A stretch of 64,000 bases of DNA from Canna indica (Eukaryota > Streptophyta > Magnoliopsida > Zingiberales > Cannaceae), in assembly GCA_034359265.1 (NCBI GenBank), contig CP136890.1:62869501-62933500 (forward strand). Direction: 5' to 3'. The notes under the pieces were generated by a model. The model had not been told where the DNA came from. It searched no databases and worked only from the letters and a program-made list of their open reading frames with translations. The translations under genes were made by a program, and so were the position numbers. Shown here piece after piece: positions 23,144 through 34,800 of the stretch (the stretch's first letter is position 1; each line of letters begins with the position of its first letter).

Positions 23144-24529
23144 ATGGCTCTAGAGAGTGTAGCGTCTTCACCCCCTAGGTTCGATGAATCGAACTTTGGT
23201 CTTTGGAAGTCTAAAATGTATACTTACTTAAAGACTAGAAGTTTTGATGTGTATAACATGATCAAATTAGAATACATTGAACCTAAGGTTGACATGCAAG
23301 ATTGGAGTGAACATGATAAGAAAATGTTTCAATATAATGGAGATGCTATGTATTCTATATATTGTACCTTACCTAATAGCATCCTTGATAAAGTCATGCA
23401 TTGTACATCTGCATTTGATATTTGGACAACGTTAAACATACTATATGATTTTGCAAAAACCAAAGAGATTACTACTTGTGTTGAAGGTGGTGATGACAAT
23501 GGTCATCCACCTACTACTAATGTCTCTTGTGGTACCCATAGTATCTCCGGTGAAAGAAGCATGCTTGAAAGTAGGAAAAGAAAAGTCAAGTGCTTCCTTT
23601 GCCAAGAGAAGGGACATTTTAAGAAAAATTGTCCCTTGATGAAAAAGAAATCCAAGAAGGAGAAGAATGACACAAATTTCACTTCGAAATCAAGTGGAGC
23701 CTCCTCATGCGATGACAATTAAGCCACCTCAAAATTGTGCCTCATGGGTCTTGACGATAAGGTAAAGTCTTCCACTTCTTGTCATAATAGTGATTCTAGT
23801 AGCTCTAAATCTCTTGACATGTCTTATGAAGAACTACTAGAAGAAAGCAAGAAAATGTATGTCATCGTAGTAAAAAAGAACAAGGAAAATAAGAAATTGA
23901 AGAAAGAAAACTTAAATCTTAGTTCTCAATTGCATGAATGCAAATTTGAAAATGAGAAAATGAAATCTAGTACTTTTAATTCTTGCCATGATGATATGAA
24001 ACTTGAGATTAAGGATTTGAAACATAGAAATGAAGAATTAGAAATTGAGAATGATGAGTTGTTAACTAAGATTACAAAAATTAAAAATGAGAATGTAAAC
24101 ACAAAAAATAATGTGAATCTCAAAGGTAAGGATTGTATAAGTGTTTACAAATTTGAGCATGACATTTTGAAAAATGAAAATTACTTGTTGAAATCTCAAA
24201 TTCAAGCTTTACACAAATCCATCAATGACTTTAAAAATGAGGTTGTTTTCTTGAGTAAGAAAACTAGTAACTTATCAAATGTTTCATCTTTTAGGAGTCC
24301 TAAAAATCAAAATGTCTCATTTAGGAAACCTCAAAAGAAAAATGATTTATCTAAGAATGCTCACACTCATCATGTTTCACATAACAAGCATTCTAAAAAT
24401 AAATCTCATGTCCATAATAAAAATGAAAAGAAGAAATTTAATGGACATTGTTTTTGTTGTGGTATCTTTGGCTGTGCCATTTATGATTGTGCCTTCAAGA
24501 AAAATCCAAGTGTAGTTAAGACACTTTAG
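23144..24529 (+). pseudogene. Gag-like protein of pol-less element 1, one in-frame stop
   Basis: From the ATG at 23144 the frame runs 192 codons to a TAA at 23720-23722, then continues in the same frame to 24529 (462 codons in all). Part 1 has the SIRE/Maximus-type Gag start (PPRFDESNFGLWKSKM near residue 13), CTSAFDIWTTLNILY near residue 87, and a zinc knuckle CFLCQEKGHFKKNC near residue 158. Part 2 has LCLMGLDDKV, a long lysine-, asparagine- and glutamate-rich coiled coil, and a second cysteine motif CFCCGIFGCAIYDC in which the usual His is Cys. The copy looks young apart from the TAA. No protease, integrase or RT follows in any frame. Confidence 0.85.
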
Positions 24530-27500
24530 ACTCCTAGGCCAACTCACCCCCAAGGACTCAAAGCCATTTGGGTACCAAAACTTTCATCTCCTTTTGTAGG
24601 GGGAGCTACCACACAAGGATGAATGAGAAGTGGTGTATTGGAGTTGACCATGGACTTGAATGATGAATCCTCCCTTGGTTGCAACTTCAAGCTACATTGA
24701 TGCCTTAGGTAAAGTTGGCATCAAATCTATTCCGGTATCATCTCCTATATCCATTTGTTTTATCTAAGTTATGATACATGCTTAAAATTGATTGATTTTC
24801 TCCGCTCTTAATATATTTCAAAAATATTTTTTGATTTCCCGGTCTCTTCGGAGACCCCGGTGGCCTGTAATGGGCCTAAGCGACCTTGCGGTTCTAAATT
24901 GTAGGCTACTTGTGGCTTTCGGTTTTCAACCAATAGGAAGGGTTTGAGATCTTATTTTTCAAAATTTTATATTTTGAGATCTCTTGATTCATTTTGTTAT
25001 CATAAAGATTTATATGAAAATGAATCCATGCTATTTAATTAGTGAAGTGGAATTTGATAAATGATACTTGGTCTTTCACTTCACTATTTAGTTTGATAGC
25101 TTGCATGTAGATTTAATTCCATTGTCTACTTAAGATGTATACTTGCAAGTTATAAGGTTTTAGGAAGGCTAATTATGAAGAAAAAAATTAGTTTGGCTAA
25201 ATTTTCATGAATTGGGTATAACTATGATTAATTCAAAATCCTAGTGTTATATCTCATTGCTTAAGCTTAAACTATGTCTCTATACTCATGATTGGACTTG
25301 TATGTAAAATCTTTAAATTCTCATGAGTAGGTAGAATATTAGCACTTAGGCAAATTTCATCAAATGAAACTTGCTCTAGGTTGAACTTACTATAAGAGGC
25401 ATTCCTATTAAGTCCAAACTAGTTTAACTTGTTTAGGGACCTTATTCCTCATAGGTTTCACATCTTAAGATCCCTTATGATTTATTTAGATATCATGAAA
25501 AACTTTCTTAAAAATGAATCTTCACTATCTAGCATAGGTTAAGTTATTCTAATGAAAATTTGCATTAAACCTTGCATTTAGTCTGTTATCTTGCTAAGTT
25601 GACATATTACTTCATTATGCTACTAATGAAGCCTACTTGCAAGTTAAAAAGTTGGTAAACATTGAAGACTATGCTATCTAGAAGTAAATGAAAAAGGAAA
25701 TGAAAAAGTTGGGCAAATTTTCTTGAAAAATGTATGAATTTTATTTTGCAAAATTTTTGAAAAATAAATTGATCTTTCATGTTTAATGATGTCTCTATGC
25801 TCATGATTGATTATACATGATAAATATTTGATCTTTCATGAGTAAAACATAATTTGATAACTTAGGCAATTTCATGATAATTTTGATTAAATGAAACTTG
25901 CTCTAGGTTAAATTCTTCCTTAGAGACTTCATATTATGTTAAAATTTGATGAACATGTTTAAGATACACATATCACATAAGTCTGGAAGGTTAAAATTGA
26001 AAATTCATGTCTAGATGAACAATGTGATATCTATATCACTTTAGGGGACTTAAGCTTGAAAAGCTTGATCCAAGTCAACAAACCACAATTGGTATCAATT
26101 GACTTGGATATTTCATTTTAAGTCTAAATCTTCATAAACATGTTTAGGAATAGGTATGACATATTTCCATGCTCTTAAAATGACAAAATTTATATGGATA
26201 TAGATAAAATGACAATAGATGTTAAGTTTTGCTTACCTCTCTTGAACTATGTTGACCCAAGTCAACAAGTTGACTTAAAGGTCTCATTTATGATCCATAT
26301 TTGAGAAACATGTTTAGATTTACTCATGTTAGGTATCCATAGGTTTGAATTTGAAAAATCATGAGTAAATGTTAAGATTGAAACTTGGCAAGTTTCATAA
26401 AAACTAGTTTAGCTTTGAATGAAACCATGTTAGGTTGATATCTTGACTTAAGGACAAAATTTTCATTTCAAACTTGACGTATACTCTTAACATGACCATC
26501 ATGTGATGTCATGAAAATTTGAATGAAAATTGAACAAGCATTAAGAATAACTGAAAATTATAAAAATATCACTTCACTCTACATTTGGTATCTATTTTCA
26601 GTTATTTCTAGAAACATATAGAAAATTAATTTTGAAATGATTCTTGAAGCTACACCTTCATTGAAAAATCTAGAATGTTGTGTAAAAATTTCAAAAAGTT
26701 TCATCAAGAATCTAATTTTTAGTGAAATTTTGAAGTTGGATTTCCAAAAATGAAAAGTATCATCTTTTAAAATATCAATTTCTTTTAATACTTTGATTTT
26801 TTGGGAAATTTGAAATGAAAGTTGGTGTATACCATTTTGATTATGTTTCTAATATCATTCACTCCATTGATTGAGTAAAATCATTTCTAGGAATGATTTT
26901 GAATTCTTGAATGATAGCTAGAAATTACATTTTGTATGTTTTGATTAGAACCAATATAGGATGAAAAAAAATGGACTTCGATATTTAAACTCATTTTGAG
27001 TTCAATCTTGATACATGCATTTCAAATGACTATTCAATAATTGGTATCAAAATTTTCATCCCACAAATGGTATCAAAATGAGCATTCTATATTTTGTATC
27101 AAATCTTTCATCCAAAAATTGGTTTCAAAAATATTTGTCAAAAATAAAATTTTGAATAAACTTAAAAGGGTGATTTTTGAAAACTAGAAGTATAGATTGA
27201 CTTAAGTCAACAAAGTAAGTTAAAAATCTTATTTTAAGCCCAAACTTAATTCATAGACTTATACTATCTCATGTTTGATGTCTTGATGCATAAATATGAG
27301 AAAACATGAGTAGATAGCAAATCTTGAGACTTAGCATTTTCATAGTTTGCATGCTTAATTCAAATGAAAATATGCTAAGTTCATATTTGGATTAAATGAC
27401 ATTAGTTTCAATTCAAACTTGATATATATGAGTTAAAATAACCATATCTTGGTTCCTTGAAAGTTTGAATGAAATTTAAAAATGTCATGAAAAAAGAAAC

Positions 27501-27954
27501 AACATTCATACTTAAATGCATACATGCTTTACTTTTGAATTGTATCTATCTTTTCCATATCATGTATGATTTTGTTTCTATCATATATTTGTTTTTCCAT
27601 CCCTTTGGTTGAGATTTCCAAGTTTCATGAAAATAATCCTTAGAGTCTCAACTTCATGAAACTTTAATTGTGTTTCATTCCTTTGATTAGATAGTCTCTC
27701 TTGCCCTTTTTGATTGATGTCAAAAGGGGGAGAAGAGTATGGATAAAGGGGGAGAAGAGTATAGGTCAAAAGGAGGATAAGTGTATAAAAAAAAGGGGGG
27801 GAGAAAAATATAGGAAATCCACGCATTTAGATAGGGGGAGTTTATCTCATAGATATGCATGTTGATAGGGGGAGAAATCCCTTAGTCGATATCGTTATAT
27901 GCCTTAATAATATATTTTCTTAAGGATGTTTGTCATCATAAAAAATGGGGAGAT
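24530..27954 (+). other. AT-rich non-coding interior of pol-less element 1, ending in a polypurine tract
   Basis: These 3.4 kb lie where pol should be. No frame over ~80 codons or pol motif is visible. The sequence recurs as 56833-58970 in copy A and 54163-54778 in copy B with the same order of motifs, so it is a fixed part of the family. AAGTCAACAAGTTGACTT-like palindromes (W-box core TTGAC) occur near 26260 and 27195. From 27715 a purine-rich stretch repeats AAAGGGGGAGAA several times. It ends in AAAAAATGGGGAGAT, the polypurine tract that primes plus-strand synthesis before the 3' LTR. Confidence 0.75.
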
Positions 27955-29308
27955 TGTTGGCTTTAGGTTTTCAACCTTAGCCTTAATCTCGGTCTTGATG
28001 GTTTTGATGATAACAAACATGGAACTAATGATTTCATTGAGAATATCTTTCAAGTTCCATATCCACTAGCGTTCGATGTCCTCGATCGGATAAATCAGAG
28101 AAATCGCAAAATCGGAAGGACATTGATCGTCGCGCTCGGGTTTGTCGCGGAAGTTTCTCGAAGATCGACGAGTGCACCCAAGTCGCTTGGATGAGTCCAA
28201 AGATCAAGTCGCTTGGATGATGCTCGTTGAAAGTCGGAACCCGGAAACGAAGCGCGGGAGAAAATCGGCTGAGAAAACAAACTCAGCATATGTTCGGTCG
28301 ATCGGGCGGTCGACCGAATAGGGTAAGGTAAAAGGCAGTAGCCCTATCGGTCGATCGAACAGACGCTAAGCTGCCGACGCAGCTTGCGTCGGTCGACCGA
28401 TCAGTCGACCAAAAATGAAAACGTAAGCTTCTTGCGTCTGGCGGTCGATCGGGCGGTCGACCGACCAAAGCCCAAAGTGGGTAGTAGCTTGGCAGTCGAC
28501 CAGTTGGTCAACCGACCTGCTGAATGCCACGGCGTGAGATCGCGTCGGTCGACCGACGGGTTGACAGAAGATCAAAGATCGTGCGATCCGCGTCTGGCGG
28601 TCGACCGACCACAGGGAGAAATGGGCGGTCGAATAGTCGGTCGACCGACCATTCGACCGGCGGCCTGTAACGGATAGTTTTCTATTCGTTGACAGCTGTT
28701 TCTTTAGCTGGGTATAAATATACACTCATATGATTCTTTTAACTCTCTCACACTCTTCTACATATCTTATTGAGTCATCCAAGAGAGATCCAAAGCCTTC
28801 CAAAGATCAAAACGCTTGCGCTCTGCTACTTCCACGAGTTCTTCTTCCTGCGCACTCTGCTCCTCAACTCGGGCTTCAATTCAAGATATTCTACTTAGCG
28901 AGTTGGAGTTTTTGAAGGCCTGAAAAGAGTAGTTAATCTTGTATTTATCCTTAGCTCTTTTCGTTGTATCTTTTAATTGTTGTTTGAACTATTTTAATTT
29001 GGGTTTGTAGAAGACCAGGTGTTTGGTCTTGAATTGGGTGGAGTGGTATCCTTGGTTAAAAGGAGTAAAGCCACTGGTGTAAACTTAGCGTTTACTAGGA
29101 TTAGTTTTAGTTGTCCCTTAGGTTGAGGTGGGAAAGAGCTCTCGGTAGGAAGGTGTGATACTTCCGGGTGTGGAAGTGTCTTCGGTTGGAGAGCGGAGTC
29201 TTTCCGAGGAAAAGTCCTCGTTGTAAGGGAAACTAATTAATCTAGTAAAACCTAGTTTAGAAATCCTAAGCGGTGTGCTTAGGTAATGGAGTAGGCATTG
29301 GGGCTGAA
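27955..29308 (+). mobile_element. 3' LTR of pol-less element 1, 3' end deleted
   Basis: It starts TGTTGGCTTTAGG and follows the 5' LTR (palindrome array 28292-28665, hairpin 28669-28690, TATA near 28715) until GGGGCTGAACC at 29308. The last ~180 bases including the CA end are missing. The older host LTR resumes directly, itself lacking ~80 bases, so one deletion removed the junction. Confidence 0.85.
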
Positions 29309-29684
29309 CCTAGTTTGAATTTTTTATCCTTTAGATTATGAGGTGGGAGAGTGCTTTCGGTAGGAAGGCGGAGACGTCCGGGTGCGAAAGTGTCTTCCAG
29401 TTGAGAGCGGAGATTCTCTTGTGTAAATTCCTCATTGTAAGGAAATAAATTAATTTAGTAAAACTAAGTTGAAAATCCTAAGCGGGGTGCTTAGGTAGTG
29501 GAGTAGGCATTGCGGCCGAACCACTATAAATCATTGTGTTAGCATTGACATCTTGTTTGTGTTTAATTGCTTCCGCATTAAGTCTTTGAATTAAGAATTG
29601 CCTAAGTAATTAAACCGACATTAAACTAAAGTTTTAGATAACACACTATTCACCCCTCCCCTAGTGTAGGTCATTCGACTTACA
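29309..29684 (+). mobile_element. Old solo LTR, segment 3 of 3
   Basis: It resumes at GAGGTGGGAGAGTGC (12690 in the intact copy) and runs through the GTAGTGGAGTAGGCATTG segment to the C-rich CACCCCTCCCC block and a CA end at 29684. The five bases after it (29685-29689, CTAAT) equal the five before 3899, closing one target-site duplication around 25.8 kb. Confidence 0.85.
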
Positions 29685-29843
29685 CTAATTTTGTCAACCA
29701 CTTCGAATGTGATGTCCAACAGAGTCAAATCTCGAACTAATGTAGCATCGCTAGACAACATGGAGGTGATTTGTCTCTTTACACTATGCCATTGATGTAT
29801 TTATCTCTTTTTCTTCGATATGAAAGGTCTAGCGGCAAAAATT
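29685..29843 (-). pseudogene. CACTA TNP2 transposase relic, upstream part
   Basis: The minus strand reads FLPLDLSYRRKRDKYINGIV, then (stop) RDKSPP, then after a shift FEVVDKISCFGDKHN. These match FLPANHQYRRNHNKFTKGRV, ERDGPP and FGRNERVSGYGQTHN of the TNP2 at 51180-51310. It joins the relic at 3798-3898, so the host site of the solo LTR was an old CACTA element. Confidence 0.75.
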
Positions 29844-31570
29844 AATAATGACAGTTAAAGTATGAAATGAGAAGAGATTTCCCCACCTCCAATCTAATTG
29901 TGGCCTCGCCACATCCGAAGAAGAAGGCCGGAGAGGAGGGGCATAATGATCTAACATTCAATTTGGCTTGGCTCGATTACACCCCCACGGGAGAGTAATA
30001 GAAGGGGCAAAATGACTAACAAAAAAAAAATCAAAAATAGATTTATTGATATAAAAATTGTTCAAAGGAATATAAAAAGGTTAATCACGAGGTGATAAAG
30101 GAAAATTTATCCTAATTATGAACTTGTGCTATTTTCTTTTGGTAGACAGTATCAACAATTAAATATATACCTTAATATAACTAATTAAATCAACTTAGCA
30201 CATTGGATTTTAACCAACTTAATTCGTTATGCTAACCCACATGTGAAAACAAAAATAAAGAAATAAATATATAGATTATATATAGGCTCTTTCCTAACCA
30301 CTTATTTTTCTCAAAAAATTGACACGAATATTTTTTTTATAGCAAAGATAATATATATTAGGATTTAAACATCAGATCTTTAAGAAATATACAAGATATT
30401 GTCATCAACTATGAGTAATTAACACGAATGTTTGAGGTGGGATAATGCACAAACAAAATTTCATATACTCTTTCTATATCATTAGTCTTCGCATGAAAGA
30501 AAATGTAGGGTGAGAAAAAAAAAAAAGGAAACAAGTATGCATGATTTATCAAAGTACTAGTATTATTCATCTTAGCCATTGACTGGAACTATTTTTTCTT
30601 AATTTTATTTTACACACATTTTTTTCTTTCTTAATTGAGAAAATTAAATGACATTCAAATTTAGATCATACTACACCTCCATTCTAACCAAATTCAAAAT
30701 AATGAATGCAAATCAATTGTAAGATAAATTTGTCATGCATTATACCTTAATGCATCCAATAGATTTATAAATTTTTAAAATACAAGATAAATTTGTTTGA
30801 AGTTGAAAACAGCTATATAGCGTTAAAAATCAATTTATATATAAATAAGCAAAGTTAATTGACTCATTAATAGCTTATTGGTTAAACATTTAGGTATGTT
30901 TTTAGTAGGTCTTGAATTCAATCCTTTGTTAGTGCATTATTGGTTTAACATTAATGAGAGGTACGCAACGAGCAAAATGGTAATTATGTTGCAAACCCCC
31001 ACTCGGCCAATGGGTGTCATGCCAGTTAGGATAAATATTTGGCACATCATCACCGTTAACATGACACATCACCCTTTTCTATTAAAATTAACGAGTCATG
31101 CTAAATGGGATAACATATTCTAAGTTCGTGTATTGTCTTGCTAACGAAAATAGTTCGTGCTAAAAATGAAAAAATGATCAAAGTTCGTATTTTTTGGGAT
31201 ATTTACCCTTTTGCATCTATGTTTGCTTGCAAATGTGTCTTGTGCGTATAAATTTTGCATCTGAGTACGTCTTGTAATGACTATGTTATAAAATTAATTT
31301 TTTTGAAAAAATAAATAAAATTACAAGAAATAGACATGCTAGTCAAAAATAAAAACTTTCCTTTTTTCCTTTCCCAACAAACCAAGTAAAACAGAAAACA
31401 AACAGGAAAACATGGACAGAAAGAACAAATATGCCAACATTAAACAAAAATAACATTTATATCAAGTTGGGAACATAGCTTAAAAAGTTCAGTTGTATAT
31501 CTATGATAATCATACATTGTATCTGGTTGAACACTTTTCTACATGCCGCTAATGGCAGCTTATTGAGTTT

Positions 31571-31572
<2 letters not shown>
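29844..31572. other. Intergenic AT-rich DNA, no gene seen
   Basis: No coding frame with recognisable protein, no LTR and no terminal inverted repeat could be supported. The stretch 30960-31220 is more even in composition and may be an old repeat remnant, but I see no ends. Confidence 0.5.

Positions 31573-31616
<44 letters not shown>
31573..31616. repeat. (TA)n microsatellite
   Basis: About 21 uninterrupted TA units lie 200 bases beyond the stop codon of the host gene, in its probable 3' UTR or downstream flank. A TTTTATT just before it (31566-31572) would read AATAAAA on the gene strand, a possible polyadenylation signal. Confidence 0.85.
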
Positions 31617-31620
<4 letters not shown>

Positions 31621-31814
31621 ACATCTATACATTTCCAGGACAATGCTTGCGACTGCAAATACACTTGAAACTTATTTCCTTGAATACGACCCCCACCAAG
31701 CATATGCTTAATTACTTACAGTTGGTGAAATTGGAATAAGTAAAAAGGTATATTCTATGGGTCTCCAGGAAATATTTGCTCCTCCTGCATGCTCTTAAGA
31801 GGAACCAAAACATA

Positions 31815-34800
31815 CTACCAAGGCATATCTAGATTTGAAATGTCGTCTGCCGGTACTTTAAGACCATCAAAATCGTCACCTTTTAGCCCTTCTTCGTCGA
31901 TACTGAGCCATGAAGCTATGCCCTGATCAACATCAGCACCATCAGTATCAAGCAGCTGCAGGTTGGACTGTCCTATGGCTTCATGGTAGTTTAAGTTATT
32001 TGTTGCAGACACGTCTTTGTTTTTCTCCCTTGTGCCTTGACCTCTCCTGCTCCTCTTTCTTTTTGTAATATTGAAAAAAGAATTTGCTAAACCAGGAGGT
32101 GTTTGAGAGGAAAAATGAGCTGGATTGCCAACAACAGTATCAAGCAATGGTTTGCGCTTGCGCTTGTACATTTTATTGGATAATGATTGCTCCTTGAAAA
32201 GCATCTCTTCTGATGAGTGAAGACCATCACAAGACTTGTCACCATCAGCAACTCCTTGATCCATTTTAGTGGTCCGTCGTCTAGTATTACTATCTGCAAA
32301 AGAAATAGAAAGTATATATAACCCAAATGAATAATACCACAGGAAAATAACTAGTGGAACTTCATGTGCATTCATTCATGTTCATTGTTGGTATCATATG
32401 TAATATACTTCAACATCCAATTTAAAGTTTGGTTTGAGTTTGCCAGAATTATTTCTTTATCTGATCCAATAATACATTGAAAAAACTGAAGTTGTAATTA
32501 GAAATATAATTAGAAAGTTGCTCGTTACCACGATTTTTTATGCATTCTGCATCACCAGAGCAGGAAGAAAAGGAATAAAAAATGTCCTTGAAAGCTGGGT
32601 CATCGAAACAGCTAACACCTGTCTCCTCGAATCTTTGGCGCAAGGTTAATACTTGCCTTGCAATTCCTAATGCAGTGTTTTTTTTATGTTCCCTCATGGC
32701 TTTGCTGCCAGAGGCTTTAGGATCACAGGAAGCCTGTTCAATACAATTACAAAATTAGATCATCATACTAATCGAAGGAACAAAAGGAGTTTGATTTCTC
32801 TATAACCACAAAAGCATGCTCCAGTTACATGTATAGATATTATATTTGATAAAATTGTTAATGAGTTTTACTCTTATAAATCAGTTTTTTGTTGATCTTA
32901 GATTCTCGTATGATATACAGTAACAGTTTGAGTACAAGACCAAGCAATTGATTCTACTTTCATTTTGCAGAGGATTAGGTAAATAATAATAGTGAGGAAT
33001 TAGCCCCTTTGTCATTCCCCAAACAAGAGGTGAATGATGGTATACAGTAGCAAGTGTTGGAAAACTTTCAACATGGATGTCATCTTTTTAGATATAAATA
33101 TCAATAACTCAAAGGTTAATGAGGACTACTAAGTACTAAGCAACTAGACATATCAAACACCTCTTGAATAAAGTAAAAGCATGCAGCACAAGTACATTAA
33201 ATTCTACTACAACGCAAGGTCTGTGTGTAATACCCAGAAAAAAGTGGAGAGGGCAAAAGAGAATGAATTTCAGTGAAGACATGAGAGAGGAACAAAGGAG
33301 CAAGATGAAGTGGGGCATCATTGAAGAAGTTTGGGTATAAAGATATAAAATGGGCTCTCTCCTAAATCCTAATTTCTTAAGCTTTAGGATAATGGGTTAT
33401 CTAGTCAAACCTAACATAGAATCAAAGAACAATAATGAATTCGAGACATTCGGATTACTTCTTCTTAATAGTTAATAGTCTGTGTGGGCTTATTTGTGTA
33501 TAAGTCCTTTTGTTTTCTTAAGCTTTTGCCAACTGTAACCTGGTCCATGATCTGGCTTGATCATGAGGAAGAAGTGAAGATATATATTGGACCCCTTCCC
33601 AACAACTTAAACTATTGGGATAAGTGGTCATCCAATCAAATATTGGCCAACTTAACCAGATATGATAACTAGCCAAATCTCATCATCTCTTGATGCTACA
33701 TGGCCAAACCATTTTAGCTTCTCAAATTTCTATGGAACCCAAGGAAAGTTATGGAATAAGTTCCACCAATGGTTCATTCTCATCATTAATTGCTTGTGGA
33801 GGCTAGCTGTGAATAAGAATTTAAGAGGATCACCTCATTTATTATTTTAGCTACTCTGGAACAAACTGAACCAAAGAACATATTGGGTTGGATACATTCC
33901 ACATAAGAACATGATCTATTATAAAGACTGAAAAAAAACTAGAAATTTAGAAGATACCATATATTTCTCATAAGCTTTTATTACAAGCCTGTCCATAGCA
34001 ATAGATTCAAGTTCCCTACAAGGCAAGAAGAAACAACATACGAAGATAAAATAAAATCATATAAAACATATGAAGGATGCAAAACATACAATAAAAATTT
34101 AATAGCTTCAAGTAAATCAAAATACTTGCAACATGAAGCAATGCAACAATAATAATAACTTTTGCTCTATACCTTTGTTCAGACATTCTTGCTTCATCAA
34201 CACGCTTCTTTAGTTTCTCCACGATGTCCTTTTTAAATGTCTGCTTCCAGTAGAAGTAGAATGAGAAAAAGAAACATTATTATCATAAATGGTGAGAGGT
34301 TGAAATTTTGAAGTACACACATTACCTAACAAATGTTTTATCAACAAAAACAAGAAAACTTCAACATGTACTATCACTACAACTAGAAGTATATGGTGTC
34401 CATTTTAGTATATATCACGCCTGCTAGAATTTTACTCATATAGAGTACAAGGATTTGCTTGCATCGGCCTTCAGTTAGAGAAGTTTGTTTCAAAATGTAT
34501 GCCTCACAATAAACTGCAGGTGGCAAACACCATTCTTTCATGTATTCCAGCTTTCTAATGGAAGCTCTCTTACCAATCTAGCAACACAAGTAGGAAACGT
34601 ACAAGCAATTTAAATACCACTACTGCTAAATTACTCACGGAGATATCTAAGCAATTAAACATTATTAGAACCATACTAGCTTATCAAAAGTTTTCATCTC
34701 ACATTCTCACTGCTACAGTCTTTCATTTTTTGTTAACAAGATCATCAAATCACTGGCAAGTTAAGCATGTGATTTGAAAGGATATAAGCTAGTTACAAAT

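Noticed and set aside
24530..27954. Hidden pol in element 1
   Set aside because: No protease, integrase, RT or RNase H motif seen in any frame; frames are short and differ between copies.
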